A DNA stretch of 64,000 nucleotides from Pseudocercospora fijiensis CIRAD86 (GCF_000340215.1 NW_006921537.1:2507011-2571010), one strand, 5' to 3'; counted from the first letter of the stretch, positions 44,333 through 58,038 are shown. Made by a program: numbers and translations. Notes: generated by a model not told the origin, from the letters alone.

Positions 44333-46607
44333 GATAACATCCTAGTTTATACCTATTTACCTAATATTGTAGAACACTAGGCTATAGTACGTAAGGTACT
44401 CGACCGCCTACGGGCCTACAGACTATATTACAAGCCTTCTAAATATACCTTTGCTGCTAAGGAGGTAGCCTTCCTTAGCTTCCTCGTATTAACCGAGGGT
44501 GTTAAGGCTAATCCTAATCGGATTACGACTATTACTAAGTAGCTAACGCCTACTAGTATTAAAGAACTTCAATTATTCCTCGGCTTCGCTAATTTCTATA
44601 GTCGCTTTATTAAGGGCTATTTACGGCATGTAATGCCCCTAACTAAGCTTACTAAAACTAAGGCTAACCCGACTAGAGAATTCAAATAGACTAACAAAGC
44701 GCAAGCCGCTTTTAACGGTTTAAAGAAGCGATTTACCGAAGCCCCCTTATTATACTACTTCGTACTAAGCAAACTAATCCGCATTAAGACTAACGCTTTA
44801 CAGTTCGCTATATCGGCTATAATATCTTAGCAGTTAGACAGTAACTACTACTAGTACCTAATTGCCTTCTTCTTACGAAAGATAATCGATATAGAGCGCC
44901 GTTACGAGACCTACGAGCAAGAGCTCTTAGCAATCGTAGAAGCCTTTAAGTACTAGCGCTACTATCTTAATAGTGCATAGCACACTATTTAGGTCTATAT
45001 AGACTATAACAACCTACGTAGTATTACTAAGGTTACAAGGGTTATAGGTCGATAGGCTAGATAGGCCGTCTACCTCGCCGGGTTCGATTTTAATATATTA
45101 TATCGGCTAGGCGTAAGCAACCCTACTAATAGCCTATCGAGGCGACCTAATTACGATAGCGAGACTTAGTATATTAATTTATTGTTTCTAACCCTATAGT
45201 ATAAGATTGCTATAGCCCGTATTATTAATAAGCAAGCGTAGGATAAGCGGACTTCCGGACCCCGCGGCGGCAACAAATACTATAGCGGAGTTGTCGTTCT
45301 TCTAGTACGCGTTAGAAAGGACGTAGATTGCTCGAGCTATAATAACTCGATTAAACATATTGCTATTTATAGCGATAGTACTACAGAAGAGGTTGCAGTA
45401 GTTCCGGCTACTAGTACTATTAGATATATATAATACGTACCTCGTTCGATAGCGAGGGTACTATTAAATAACCTTACGAATAGGGATAGTTAATTGTTTA
45501 TAGATAAGCTATTACGTACTTAGTAGAGGGACGCCTTTGCTATCGAGCGTATTTGTAGGCTTATAAGTAGACGAGCGACTCGATTTAGTAAGAGTAATAG
45601 TTAGTCGATCGACGACAAGGGTTACTTAAAGTTCAAGGGCAGATACTATATCCCCGCTAAACAATCGATTAGACAAGAGCTTTTAAAGAGACACTATAAT
45701 AGTAAGCTTGCTAGTTACTATAGTATAGAGAGGTCGTACGAGCTACTATCGCGTATATACTACTAGCTAAATAGTAAGCGGTATATAAAGGAATATATAT
45801 AGACCTATATAGTATACTAGCGTATTAAAGCACTAAAGCACTTACTATTTAGCGAGTTGTCTTTACTTCCTATTCCTAGGAAGCTATTTACAGAACTTAT
45901 AATAGATTTTATTATAGGCCTTCCTCCTACTAAGCGTAGGGGCAGCAAGGACGTATATAATGCTATCCTTATTGTAGTAGATCGATTTACTAAAGGCGCT
46001 CGATATATCCCGGCGCGGAAAGATTAGACTGCTATTAATATAGTAGAAGCGCTATAGAACAATATCTTCTGCACCTATTAGGGAACCCCTAAGGGGATAG
46101 TGTCTAATCGTAGATCGATACTAACATCGCACTATTAGAGCGAAATATGCCTGCAGCTAAGACTAAAGCATCGGCTATTAACGGCCTTCTATCTATAGAC
46201 TAACGGTTAAACAGAGAGGCAGAATGCTACCCTATAGCAGTACCTGCGTAGTTATATTAATAAGAACCCCGAGGATTGGGTTAACCTCCTATAACCTACA
46301 GAATTCGTGTATAACAATAGTATATACTTATTAACTAAGGTCTCGCTATATATAGCTATAATAGGCTAAAACGCTACCTTACTACAAGACCTACTAACGC
46401 TCGAGGCCGAGCGTAAGGAAAGGGAAGCGCGTTAAGTACTAGAGATACTAGCGGCAATAGAACGTGTCTAGAAGATACGAGAAATCTATACTAAGATAGC
46501 TAAGAAGCTAACAAAGGCTTAAGAGTACTAAAAGACCTACTACGATAAGCGCTATACACTAATAACCTTCAAACAAGGCGATATAGTTATACTTAGCACG
46601 AAGAACG
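44333..46607 (+). pseudogene. Gypsy A3 pol, middle part (RT end, RNase H, integrase)
   Basis: Resumes in the RT catalytic motif (LDNILVYT). It continues through the RT thumb (FLSFLVLTEGVKANPN), RNase H (RIKTNALQFAISA near 44785, RRYETYEQELLAIVEAF near 44900), the LAGFDFNILYRLG segment, the integrase zinc-binding region (RHYNSKLASYY, about 45690) and catalytic core (ELIIDFIIGLPPTKRRG at 45895, VDRFTKGARYIPARKD at 45980, then the TAFYLQTNGQTE equivalent at 46190). Interrupted at about 46607 by E2 after KQGDIVILSTKN. Confidence 0.88.
46600..46607. repeat. Target-site duplication of E2 (left, imperfect)
   Basis: GAAGAACG at 46600-46607 against GAAGAACC at 56137-56144. A1 in this region reads continuously through the equivalent site. 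Confidence 0.7.
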
Positions 46608-47177
46608 GTGACCCCGCAGTGGTTCGGTTTCCGAACCACTAAACGTATATGGTTTGGTTTCTTGGCGGCGAACCAGCTCCCTGGTTCCGGTTTGGTTTTT
46701 TCGAACTATATAGATTCCTAGTTTGAACTAGAGACTGTATTGGTTTTACTATAAGAACACTCTTATTCGACTGCCGGCTACGATTGCCGGCTATAATAGT
46801 AACTCTGTTACATTTACTACGCTCTTTTGCCGTTGCTAGGGCGTAGTTGCCGTTACTAGGGCGTGGTTTTGCTATAAGGACACTCTTATTCGACTGCCGG
46901 CCACGATTGCCGGCTATAATAGTTACTAGGTTGTATTTACTACGCTTTATTACCGTTGCTAGGGCGTGGTTGCCGTTGCTAGGGCGTAGTTGCCGTTGCT
47001 AGGGCGTAGTTGCTATTACCGGGGCGTAGTTGCCGTAGTTGCGAAAGCTCACCTATATAACGTTACGTAGGCGGCAACAATTAGGGCTTCGCGATATTCT
47101 TACACTTTCAACTTCTTCCTCTATACCTATACCGACAATAACTACTATACGCTACGCCCCCGCCCCTTTCCCTTACA

Positions 47178-48556
47178 ATAGTAAGAGAGAAGCGCGCCGC
47201 GCGCTAAACAGAAAATAGAACTGAAGACCGCGAGTTTGTTTTGCCTAAGCGTCCAACTAAAAAGCGTAAGACTAAAGAGGAGTACTCTACGAAGAAGAAT
47301 TCCGTACGAGACCGCGAGAGAAAGGACAAGATAGATAAGGATAAAAGAGCTAAGGATAAGAGAAGAAAGGCGCGGAATAAGGCATTCTATTGATAGCTAG
47401 CGCCTATAGAAAAAAGTAAAGGTTAGAATAAGAAGACAACCTAAGAGAAGGCTAAGAGGAGGAAAGAATTGCGGCTAGTTTTCGAGCGTAAAGTTCTAGT
47501 AGCGTAAGTTAATCTAGCTAGCGGCCGTAGCTAGCAGCTATAGCCGGCAGCCGTAGCCGGCAGCTGTAGCCGGCATATTTTTCTTTAACACGTTAACTAA
47601 TAGCATTCAGACCTATAGTCGCTACCTCTATCGATACGACCGATAGTAACGGAGATATTTAGATAGCCGAGAACAACAATGCTAGAGTTTAGGATGCCGC
47701 GACAGAGCTTAATACTGCGAATAAAGGAACTGAAAAAAGCGAGGAGATACTATACGTCGATCTAGTAATAGGTATAGTCTTAGGGCCTAACGCTATAGAC
47801 GATAAGCGCTAGGAGTGGATCGAGCATAGTTAAAGAGACGAGATACTAGTAAAGGGCTAAGGCATAAGTCCTATTAATCTAGAAAATCATAGTTAAAGCT
47901 ACTACGAAAAGCTAGCAAGGATTAGAATCGAGACTAGTCGTCTTTATATCCTCGATATAGAGTGGAAGTTTCTTTATTAGTATTAGAGCGAAGCCTTTAC
48001 GTCTATAAAGGCAAAGTAGCTTGCGATTAATACGATCGGGGCTAGGTATCTAGGGACGGCAGAAGTGTTACTATAGGAGGAAGGGGTATAGGTAATTATT
48101 CTATGCTCGGCATATATAGCCGGCGTTCGTAGCCGGCAGATACTAACAGTTAAACAGAAAGCGTTTCTCGAAGGCAGAGTGCTACTACTATATAAAATCT
48201 TTACTAAGGCAGAGAGGGCTTATATCCGGAATCTAAGCTGCTAGTAGGATAGGTTAGCGTTAGAATTCTCTGAATCTCTATATAAGCCTCCGAAGGATTA
48301 TCTATTTCAGCGATACGGCTTTATCTCGACTACTCCGTAGGCACCCGAAGAAGCTCGAGCGCTCTTTAAGGTCTTTACTAAGAAGCGGAAGGAGTTCGAG
48401 GATTAGGATTAGTTAATAGAGCTATTAGTTAGTCTTAGGTTTCGTAGTCAGACTCGGCCTAAGCATTTGCTTATCGAGTGTCTTATACCGAAAGAGGATA
48501 GATTGAGACTAAAAACGAGCTTAGATTCGTTAGGTATAGTAGCTCGGTTCCGTTAG
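47178..48556 (+). pseudogene. E2 gene 1: Lys/Arg-rich protein of unknown function
   Basis: Same structure as E1 gene 1 (start ATA, introns 47504-47610 and 48092-48157 with GCCGGC repeats). No further information beyond confirmation that the frame, intron borders and basic N-terminus are conserved. RIP stops differ partly from E1. Confidence 0.6.
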
Positions 48557-48821
48557 TAGGAGAGAGCCGCCGTATAGAAGGCAAAATTCAGGTAGTTAGG
48601 GTAGCTAGGAAAGAAATTCTAGTAGTTAGGCTAGCTAGGGTAGCTGGGAAAAAAAATCTAGTAGTTAGGTAGCTAGGAAACAAAAAAAAAAGGTAGCTAG
48701 CTATTTACTGCCTAGCTGTTCCTAACGATACGATGCTATAAAAGAAAGGGTGTTTCTCTATAGCTACTAGTATATATCTACTACTCCTAAGTCCTTACCT
48801 TACCGTACGAAACCTTAAAAC

Positions 48822-51800
48822 ATGCCGACCGACATTGTATATATATTAGGCGCTATACTAGGAAGGGTAACAACGAGACGACAGTCGAAACAGTCTAGTA
48901 TACGAGCGAGATTGCGACAACGTCGAGAGGAGGTCGTATACTCACCTTCGAGCCTATCGAGTCCTAGACTACGATTAGGGCTAGATTCATCCTCTCCGAA
49001 TCCTAGTAGTAGGAATTCATTATAGGGTACTACTACCTAGTCCTTACCTTTACGGAGTCTAAGTAGAAGGTTGTTCGGAGATATAAGAACATCGAGTATC
49101 AACCCGGAAATCTTCGAAAAGGCTAGCTAGGCGTATCTTTAGAAACCCGAGTATATAGAGCAGTTCAATTAATAGGTCTATAAGATATAGTTCCCTTTAT
49201 ACTTACGTTCGAAGGAGTGTAAACTCCGGAAGTACTCGATGCGATAGGGGAGTAAGGAGCGAACGGACACATTCTAGAAGTTCTTTACAGAGGGGGTATT
49301 GTACCGTTATACGACTTCTCGACTCAAAGGTTAACTAGTAATTATCTGTAACTTTTGCGGTTCAATCTTGAAATACCCGAAACTAGGGGATAGGAACTCA
49401 TCGCCTACGAACTATCTCTATTCTAAACGGTGTTAGGAATCTTAAGGAGAGAGGAGAGTTAATATAGATACAGCGTTCTAGAAAGAGGTATATCTTCTAA
49501 AATGCCGGCTACAGCTGCCGGCTATAGCTGCCGGCTATAGATTCCGGCTACCTGAATCAACCGTAGAGATCTAGCTAATTATTATAGGCTACGCTTAAGG
49601 AAGCTCTAGGATTAAAGGCTACCGATTTCTCCCCCGAAGACTTCAAGCAACTAGTAAACGAAATGCTAGCTATAAACGGTCTTCCGGAAGACTTCTACGA
49701 AAGGGAGTCTATATAGAAGATATACCTATGTCTTATAAACTACCCTCCCCTATTTCTCGGCGCGATAACCTAGCGTATTATGTTCGAAAAGAATAAAGAG
49801 GCTACGTTAGACGACATTCGGGAGATCCTCCGTAATACTCGCCGAGTAGCTATTGCTATCGATAGCTAGTTAAGCCGGACTATAAGAGCCTCCTTCCTCT
49901 CGATTATACTATACTTTATCAATTCGGATTAGAAACTCTAGGAACTCATAATCGGATTCCCTGAAATTCTAGGTTCCTATACTAGTAAGGATATAGCGAA
50001 GCTTATCTATACGGTAATAGACAGGGTTAGCGTAATAACGAAACTGATCTCGATTACTGCGGACAACGCTAGTAATAATCGAACATTGTATAAGGCGTTG
50101 TATATACAATTCACTCGTATATATCTTTAAAATCACTAATTGTATCGATAGGGTCGAGTACGTAGAGGAGATTATAAGGTCTACAATCTAGCTTAATCTT
50201 CCGAATGTTAAGCTCGCTACGATTCCGGATACGTACGACAATATGCACGATAATAACGATAAAGAGGAGCCTATTAATAGCCCTAGCCCTATTAAATCGG
50301 AGCCGACGTCGTTGCTAGTTACATCCCTATAGAAGTTTCCCTACCTCGCTTATATAGTTCAAATCGCGATCCGAGCCCTCTTTAAGACGCTTAAAATTGT
50401 ACTATTAAACGACGACTAATAGAAGATCCTAGATGAGGATAAAGCAAAGTCGAAAGTCGAGAAACTTATTATAGCAATAAGACGGGATAAGGCAGAGAGC
50501 CTCGCTCTCGTTTTATATAAGGTATAACTTTTGTCCGTAGCCGGCACCTATAGCCGGCAACCTAGTATAGTTCTAACTCTTTTTCTCTAGCTTCGTCGTC
50601 TAGCAATATATACGAACTCGAGCTTATAGAGATATAACCGATTCGAGGCTATTTAAAAGAACCTAATCGAGCGCCCTAAAACCGATACCTAGAATATCGC
50701 ATAGAATAAGCGATAGCAAAAGCGGCCTCCTTAGCGCCTACTCCGTTTTACCTAAGACGTTAAGACCCGGTTCGATTCGACTTTCTATATAGTTACGAGG
50801 GGATGTACTTTACGTACCGCTCTCGAGATCTATTAGAGTTCCGAGGGTATTAAGTAGCTCGGCCTTACCGCCGCCGAATAGCGCTAAGTAGAGTATCTCG
50901 TCGATATTAGTAAGCATTACGCGAAGGTTACTACTACGATTAGAAGAACCCGAGGACCGACGATCTACCTTGTCTTTACGTACTATAACTAGCTCTTTAA
51001 CGAGCTCGAGGAAACTATAGCTAAGCTAGCTAGGAAGAGCGTTCCCTAGAAAGTAGCTATAACGAAAGCTATAGACACCTCCTATACTAAGTTGTATAAA
51101 TATTATAGTACTACCTTTAACTCGTTCGGGGATATCTATAGCGTTGCGTGCTTACTTAACCCGGTAGAAAAGGATATATACTAGTAGAGGCCGGAATAGA
51201 AGGCGGACGAGGTATAGCCGAAGCATTACTAGACTATTCTAGAAAAGATGTTCTACGAGCGTCGGAAAGAAACTAGTCTAAATGCAGCTCCTATAAAGAA
51301 AAAGAAGGTTTAGAAGGCTCCGATATTATACCTATTTCGTAGGCAGGAAGTAGAGGCAGAAGAGGAAGCAACTACTAAAGTAAATAAAGAAGAGTTCGAT
51401 CTCTATCGGCGCGCGAGTAAGTACAAACCCGTAGGCTCGGAAAGAGGGCTAATAATCTCTAGATCTTACCGGTCTTCTAGACGAATTCGGAGACGATATT
51501 CTCGCTATATAGCAGCGGTTAGAGCCTAAGTTTCTAACGATAGCGTCGGTCGCTCGGGACGTCCTCGCTATCCCGAGCGTAGGTATAGGCTATAAGAGGT
51601 CTTTTAGTATCGCTCGTTACTAGGGCCGCTTTAATCGAACATACTCGCCTACTACCTTCGAATCTATTATAGTATTCCGATACTATCTCCTCTATTAGAA
51701 TCGCTAAGGTAGGTTACTAAAGATTATGCTAAAGGAGTTAATCGAGGAATTAGAAAACCTTAAGATCGAAGAAACCTAGGAGCGCGAAGAGAATACGAAA

Positions 51801-51938
51801 TTTAGTCTAAGCGAAACCCTAATTAGCGATAACGAAGAGGAGGAGGGCGGAAGCAGAAGGCGATACCGGGTCGAGAAGCGGAAACGTATATAGGCTTAGA
51901 GCAGCTTTAAGGAGACGAAGCGTTTACGTATAAGGTAA
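48822..51938 (+). pseudogene. E2 hAT transposase
   Basis: ATG at 48822 with 67 open codons. The BED finger retains both first Cys (VIICNFCGSIL). The core has ITADNASNN (about 50055), where E1 reads ITTDNASNN, and the C-terminal region retains SVARDVLAIPSVGIGYKRSF near 51532-51592. Introns fall at the same places as in E1. Broken by RIP stops. Confidence 0.84.
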
Positions 51939-52296
51939 TATAGCCGGCGTATATAGCCGGCATATGTCCGAAATGTGTTTCGAATTCCTAAGACCTAAAT
52001 AGACTAGTTGCTATAGCAACCGACCCCGCTTACCTATAGACTATTTCTAATTCTCTGTTCGCTCTTCCTCTCCTTCTTCCCTTTCCCTATATTCTTAAAG
52101 ACAAATATGCCTTAAGGATTCGGCTCTTCGGGCCTTCCTAAGCCGGCTGCCTCCCCTTCCTTAAGCTACTATCCTTTATTCGAATCTGACGATAACCTAA
52201 TAAGGCGGTTTAATAGAAGACCATTTATTCTAGAAGGCAAGAAGCATTAATGTCTCCTTACGATTATATGCTTATTAATTTCTAGGTCCTACCGAT

Positions 52297-52980
52297 ATGC
52301 CCTCGTCGCCTAAACGCGCAGATAAATATCTTTAGAGGCTAAAGGGCAAGGGTAAAGTAAGCTAAGTATAGGGAGACCGTAGCGAGAACGAGATATCGGA
52401 AGAGTAAGGCTCTCCGCAGTATATACGAAGGAAGGGGGTTCCTCGGAAAACAGTACCGAAAAACAAGAAGGCTATAAGTAGATAGGAGAAGGCTAAAAAG
52501 AGTAGGCGGATAAAGACTATCGCGAAGAAAAGTTATCTTTCTATTAAAAGAAAGGGAACAAGGCAGGACTCGACGACAAAGAAGCGGCGCTTTAAACTAG
52601 GTACTATTGCCCTTCGCTAGATCCGGCTTTTCTAAAATAAAAGAGGGACCGAGCTTTTAATCCCTAAGACTCCCTTCTAGCGACTCGTCCGAGAAATTAT
52701 ATTAGATTTTCGGTCTAGTATACGATTTACGGCTAAGGCGATTAGTACTCTTTAGGAAGCTACGGAGGCATTTCTCGTAACAGAGCTTAAGCTTTCAAAC
52801 CTCCTTACTATCTATACGAAGCGGGTTACTCTTTAAAATAAAGATATGCAGCTTCTAGCTAAAATTCGGCGTCGGTTTATAGCGGATTAGTTAGAAATTG
52901 TATTTAGTCGTTAGATTAACCTAGGAGGAGGCCCATTTTCGTATCGTTTTGCCGGCTACAGGTGCCGGCTACATTTCTAA
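52297..52980 (+). pseudogene. E2 histone H3-fold protein A
   Basis: This copy retains the ATG start (52297-52299), fixing the start of the gene. It has the same 228-codon frame as E1, with the basic tail, GTIAL-x-IR, RLVREI, ALQEA-equivalent and KRVTL-x-NKDMQLLAKIRRR segments. Stops in the fold are at positions expected to be Gln. E2 has Met where E1 has Ile in the NKDMQ/NKDI-stop segment, again a G/A change. Confidence 0.82.
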
Positions 52981-52986
52981 TTTTAT

Positions 52987-53640
52987 CTCCGCGCCGTCCC
53001 TAAATCTAAGGTACGAAGTAGAAACCTAGCGCTCTATATTCACCCGGCTATTACAGAGACGAGCTATATTTAGATTAGTTTCTTCGCATATCGCGACCTA
53101 GCGGGTAGTAAGCGAAAGGGCGATAGAACGTTTATAATACGTCTCTATTCAGACCTAAAACACAAAGGTCCTAAGGAGCCCTAGCATCCTAACTATAAAG
53201 AGATTCTTTAGTATTAGCACTTTGATCCTCTATACTACGAGGTAGATAGCAAGCCTATAAGAGAGAAACTTTAACGAGAAATTCTCTATAATGCGTAGCG
53301 CTATTGCATAGCTATAGATACGTACTAAGTCCGGCAACTCGAAGAAGAATTGAGACAGCGTATTAGCGACCGAGGAGGAGATCGATAGTATATTAGTAGA
53401 GTCGAGGTCTTATAAGCGAAGTTCAAGATAATATAGGCTCTTAGTCGTATAGAGTAACGTACTATATAAATAACTAGGCGTGCTACTCTTATTCACTTAC
53501 GACCTATATCCTAGGATACTCTTCTCGTACTTTTTATACTCTTTTCTAATACCTTACCTATAAGCGCTCCGCGACAACCGAGTGAATATAAGCTGTAGGG
53601 TTTCCGCTCGGTACCTTAGCCTCCGAGATAGGGCGGAGTT
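52987..53640 (+). pseudogene. E2 unassigned frame downstream of H3-fold A
   Basis: Counterpart of 25545-26200, with a single copy of the segment duplicated in E1. The frame stays fairly open beyond 53640 to about 53960, which would make the product longer than in E1. No family recognised. Confidence 0.38.
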
Positions 53641-54169
53641 GAATTTAGAGCGATAGTCGGCACCCGTAGCCGGCATATAGAGACGGTAGTAGGCCTTTTT
53701 CTGCTAAATAACTAGCTTGTTTAGTATAGCCTACCTGATATTTCTTATATTTACTAGCAATAGGCCTAGGTTACTTATAAGATTACTATAGCTAGTAAAG
53801 GCATTACTAAAGAATATCTATACTATAGTAGGATACTATTATTACGCCGGCTATTTATTAAAAGGAGGCTTTCGCCTATTACTATGCCGGCTATATATAC
53901 CGGCTATATTTTAAAGTCTGCCGTACCTGCCTTTTTCAGCCGTACCTACCTTCTTTCCTTGCTCTAACGTTACTATAATATAGGCTTACGCGAAGCTTAC
54001 TCTATTACCTAGCGACACCGCGATACTACCTCTCTCGCTATATTCAACCTTCGTATCGATACCTATACCTCTACGCTCTACATCTACTACCTCCGCAATA
54101 CCCTCGCTCCGCGCGCGCCTTCGTATACCTTCGTAACGCACTTTTTTCCTCAATTCGACGACTTTTACA

Positions 54170-54983
54170 ATAGCGAATCTACTTAACTAAGTTACGACGC
54201 CTCGTAAGAAGGGACCTACTGCTTCTACGGGTCGTAATAAGATCGGAAATAAAGGAACGAGCACAGTATATCAACGCAAGATAGCTACTGCTGCTACCGC
54301 TAGCTCCGGTGCTAGAAAGGGCGTCGCGAGCAAGGCTCCGCGTAAGACAACGGCGGGTAAGGCTCTACGCAAGACGATAACTAGCGCTTCTACTGCTAGT
54401 AGCAATCGTACGAAGCGTCGATAGCGCCTAGGAAGTAAGTCCTATTTATAGCCGGCAGCGTAGCCGGCAGCGTAGCCGGTAGCGTAGCCGGCATTCTTAC
54501 TATCTTTTTACTAATCCTTCTTTAGCCGTAGCCCTCCGTAAGATTCGGCAGTATTAGAAGAGTTCTAAGCTCCTAATCCGTAAAACTCCTTTCTAACGAC
54601 TTATTCGCGAAATTGCCTAGGATTATAGAATAGACCTTCGCTTCTAAGCCTCCGCGATAGGCGCCCTTCAAGAGGCTATAGAAGCCTACCTAGTTCGTAT
54701 CTTCGAATGTATGTTTCTCTTCTACCTCTTTTCGGACTATACTAATACTATTTTAGCGGTTAACCTTATAGCTATCTACGCGAAGCGTATAACGATTATA
54801 GACAAGGATTTCAAAGCACTCGATCAGATCCTAAAAGGCTGGAATGTCTATATTCGAGATAGTAGTAGATAGGATAGATGTACTAGTAGGAAGGATGTTC
54901 GTAGTGTCGTCTGCAAGCTTTTCTATATACGAAATAAGCCGCTGTTATACGGCGCTATATACCGCGCTCTAAATACTCTCTAA
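54170..54983 (+). pseudogene. E2 histone H3-fold protein B
   Basis: Exons 54170-54434, 54526-54708 and 54757-54983, identical in length to E1. Intron 1 is 91 bp with GCCGGC repeats; intron 2 keeps the canonical GTATGT donor at 54709. The start is ATA as in E1. The H3 core motifs are conserved, and one more Gln codon survives here (LDQIL). Confidence 0.87.
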
Positions 54984-55166
54984 GTATATATACATAGTAT
55001 AGTATGCTTTATTGGCCGTACGGAATAGAAGTCTCCCAAAATCCCGTTAGTACTAAGGAGTAAAAAGGCCGGCTACGCTGCCGGCTACGCTGCCGGCTAC
55101 GCTGCTAGCTACGCTACTAGGTTTTTTAAAGAACTAAAAGAAGATAGACATTCCGGTTGATTTGTA

Positions 55167-55706
55167 TTAGTTTAGATTTTTATAAAAAGAAAATAGGGAA
55201 AAATAAGGAAGGTTGAAGAGCCTAATAGTTATAGTTATAGGCACTATCCCTGTTTTCTAGAGCATATTATATACCTGCCTTCGCAACTCTACCTAATACT
55301 CCCTCTAAATATCCTTATACTCTACCTACTAGAAATTCAACTAGGTACCTAGACCTATAGCTGCCTCTATATCTTTCACTATCTTCTATAGGTTGAAGGC
55401 CTCTTCTATAGCAGCCTCTACCTCCTTATATAATACGAAGTTACTACCTACCCTACCCTTTATATCTCCTAAATAACTAAGAGTTCTAAGGAACGAACTA
55501 GTATTCGGCCTTAGTATAGCGAGTAACTAGTAGAACGTTCTATAGAGCTGCCTTATAGCTCTTTTATATACTGTGCCGATACCGAGGGAGGAGCTATCCT
55601 AGTACTTAATATTGTCGAATAGTTCGGTAGGAAAGTATATAAACTTCTTAAGGAGGAGGACTTCTAGGGAAATCGATAAGTTCTACCTAGATCTAGATAA
55701 AGACAT
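55167..55706 (-). pseudogene. E2 reverse-strand conserved frame
   Basis: Counterpart of 28086-28625, with the same 179-residue span and a retained ATG at 55704-55706. Function unknown. Confidence 0.55.
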
Positions 55707-56144
55707 TCTGCTAAGCAGTTAGGGAATTGAACCGTAAACGAAAGGATAAAATTCATACCTAAGGAGTACAGTTTCCGAACTGAACTATAATGCCTTATAT
55801 ATATATGTATGCTTTTGATTGGTTAGTGCCCTTAGCTGATTGTCTATAGATTTGAGGTTATATAAGTACCTTTATACAACTACGTAGCCTAAGTAGGATT
55901 CGAAAATTCTATAAGTACTAAGGACTAAAAATGCCGGCCACGCTGCCGGCTACACTGCTAAGTCTTACAAAGGGCTTGCTTAAAGCTACGTATACATTCG
56001 TATACTTCTTAAAAACCGATAAATTATATGGTTCGAACCAGCTACTTATGTAGTTGCTTGGCAAACCAACCCAAACCAAACTAGAGTTTCGGCTTAGCAA
56101 ACCAAACCAAACCAACCCGAACTACTGCGGGGTCTAGAAGAACC

Positions 56145-56569
56145 TCCGTATTCGTAAACACCTATTACCTAATAGCAAAACAAGGCCTAAGCTCGCACTA
56201 AGATATATTAGCCTATTCCGCATTCGAGAGGCTAAGGGTATATAGGCCTACTAGTTATAGCTTCTACCCTATTATACTATCTATAACACCTTCTATATAT
56301 CCCTCCTTAAACTATACTACTAGCGCGAAGGCGATAAAGCGCCTACTAAGTTAGAAGAAGTCTTAGCCGATAGTAAAGAGCTATAGTCTATAGAGCGTAT
56401 ACTAAAGCATCGGACTAGATAAGGCAAGAAGGAGTACCTCCTAAGATAGTAAGGCTATTTACCTAAATAGGACTCGTAGGAGGCTAAAGACTCTTTTAAG
56501 GATATAACTAAGTTGTTAGACGAGTATTAGACTAGTATAAAGAATAAGAAGAAGGCTAAGAGGCTATAA
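56145..56569 (+). pseudogene. Gypsy A3 pol C-terminus with chromodomain
   Basis: Continues from 46607 after E2. The integrase C-terminal region (LALRYISLFRIREAKG) leads to a chromodomain read as L-stop-SIERILKHRTR, KKEYLLR-stop-QGYLPK-stop-DS-stop-E at about 56380-56480. Each stop sits at a conserved Trp or Gln. It ends at TAA 56567-56569 after a Lys-rich tail. The chromodomain is expected to direct integration to modified chromatin. Confidence 0.85.
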
Positions 56570-57837
56570 TGTTACTATTAGGGCCTAGAACTAATGCTAC
56601 CCCTAGGGTGCTATTAGCTAACTAATTAGAAGCAAGCAATTGTTAGTAACGAAGGACAATAAGACTATACTACTATAGCGAACGCGTACCGAGTGTTAAC
56701 GAGCGCGCTATAACTGTCGACTAATTCCCTACTCTTTTAAGGGATCTACCTCTTTACTAGCGTACCCTATAAGACCCTCCTTTTAACGCTCCCTCTTATT
56801 CCTTCCTTCTATCGAGGCCTCGAGGCCTAGGTAATCGGCGAGGACGGCGCGCGTACGCGTAAATAGTAATAATAATAATAACGATAGCGTAGCCGGCGCG
56901 GCTATATTAGTAACGGTATTACGGAGTGTATTACTAGTTAAAGCGTTACTAGTCGAAGGAAATTAAAAGTAAGGTAAAGTTAGCGCTAAGACGACTAGCG
57001 CCGCTATTGCTAATATTACCTGCTCGCTGCTATTACTAACCTTACCTGTTATTGCTACTATACCTGCAAAACAACCTTACCTATACTACGAGCCTAAAGT
57101 ACTATACTAACTAAGTTAAAAGATTAAACCTATTAAGGGTTTAATTAAAACTTTAACTAAGTTAAAAGATTAAGCAACTAATAGACTAACTAAGGGCAAA
57201 ACTATAGAGCTAAGTTAGCCGGGGTCGATCTTACGGACAATAGGTTACTCCTTAATCTTTCCGACCCTTTAAGCAAAGCGAACCTTAACTATTACACTTA
57301 TAATAGCCTTTACCTATAGAAACTAGAAGAACTAAGTTTTTTGAAAAGATATAATTAGTTAACACTTAAAGGCTGCTAAACCTAACTAATTAGAGCTAGT
57401 AAAACTACGATAGTAAATAATAGTCCTCGTAATAATAAGAACAACCCTCGGAACGGACAAACCCTCGGAGCGGACATTTCTAGGTCTTTTAAGAGTAGAC
57501 GCAAAGAACTCGGTACGACATTACTTAGAGCGGAGATAGGGCTATAATACCTCGTACGTCTACCTATTATAGTAGGGAAGACGCGCTCGTATTATAATTA
57601 GTCGAAGGCCCTCAATTCTCGTAGATATATATTACTTTATTATATACGAGAATAGCGCAGTTAGAGTTACACATTGTATTGTATTAGAGGTAAGGTTTAA
57701 CATAGTTATATAATTAGGTAGTTAAGTATTCAATTTAGCGCGGGCTAAGCAGCTTATTAGACTTGCTAAGTTAGCGGCAATAGAGATCGTAGAACATAGA
57801 CAGGCTACGAGGGCGCGGCCTTTAGAAGGGAAGCGTA
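56570..57837. other. 3' non-coding region of Gypsy A3
   Basis: Equivalent to 1094-2332. Contains the decayed hairpin (near 56600), an AAT microsatellite (56866-56880) and no supported gene. Confidence 0.7.
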
Positions 57838-58033
57838 TATTAGGGCTAAAGAGGCTGTACGTAATTAGTATATAACTAGGCTAAGTGAAGCTAGGGTCTT
57901 AGTGCCTTAGGCAGGGCTTAGCGCTTAGCAATAGGCTAACTTGCCTACCTTTCTCCCTCTCCTCCTAGCTCCTTATCGAATACTACCTATACCTACTACT
58001 ACCCTATCTACCTGCTAACATACCCTTCTTACA
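57838..58033 (+). repeat. 3' LTR of Gypsy A3 (196 bp)
   Basis: Ends with the unmutated CCCTTCTTACA, which defines the LTR end for the family. It is followed by TSD AGTAG (58034-58038). Confidence 0.93.
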
Positions 58034-58038
58034 AGTAG

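Larger units (their letters stand above)
46608..56136 (+). mobile_element. Large cargo-bearing hAT element, copy E2 (9,529 bp)
   Basis: Second copy of E, in the integrase C-terminal region of Gypsy A3. Ends are GACCCCGCAGTGG... and ...GCGGGGTCTA; the first two bases differ from E1 (GT for TA). Gene order is identical to E1 and lacks the 361-bp tandem duplication. Differences from E1 are mostly C/T and G/A transitions. E2 keeps some positions that E1 lost (ATG of H3-fold A, a BED-finger Cys, the GTATGT donor in H3-fold B), so the two together help recover gene structure. Confidence 0.9.
36432..58033 (+). mobile_element. Ty3/Gypsy chromovirus copy A3, interrupted by a LINE and by E2
   Basis: A forward copy of the A family with 196-bp LTRs, TSD AGTAG (36427-36431 and 58034-58038), inserted into the integrase region of A2. 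Its own pol is broken by the LINE (39422-44315) and hAT copy E2 (46608-56136). Without these the element is about 7.1 kb. All parts carry RIP stops. Confidence 0.94.

Noticed and set aside
55918..56115. 65-codon minus-strand frame at the 3' end of E2
   Set aside because: It covers the AAACCAAACC subterminal repeats and the TIR and has repeat-derived composition.
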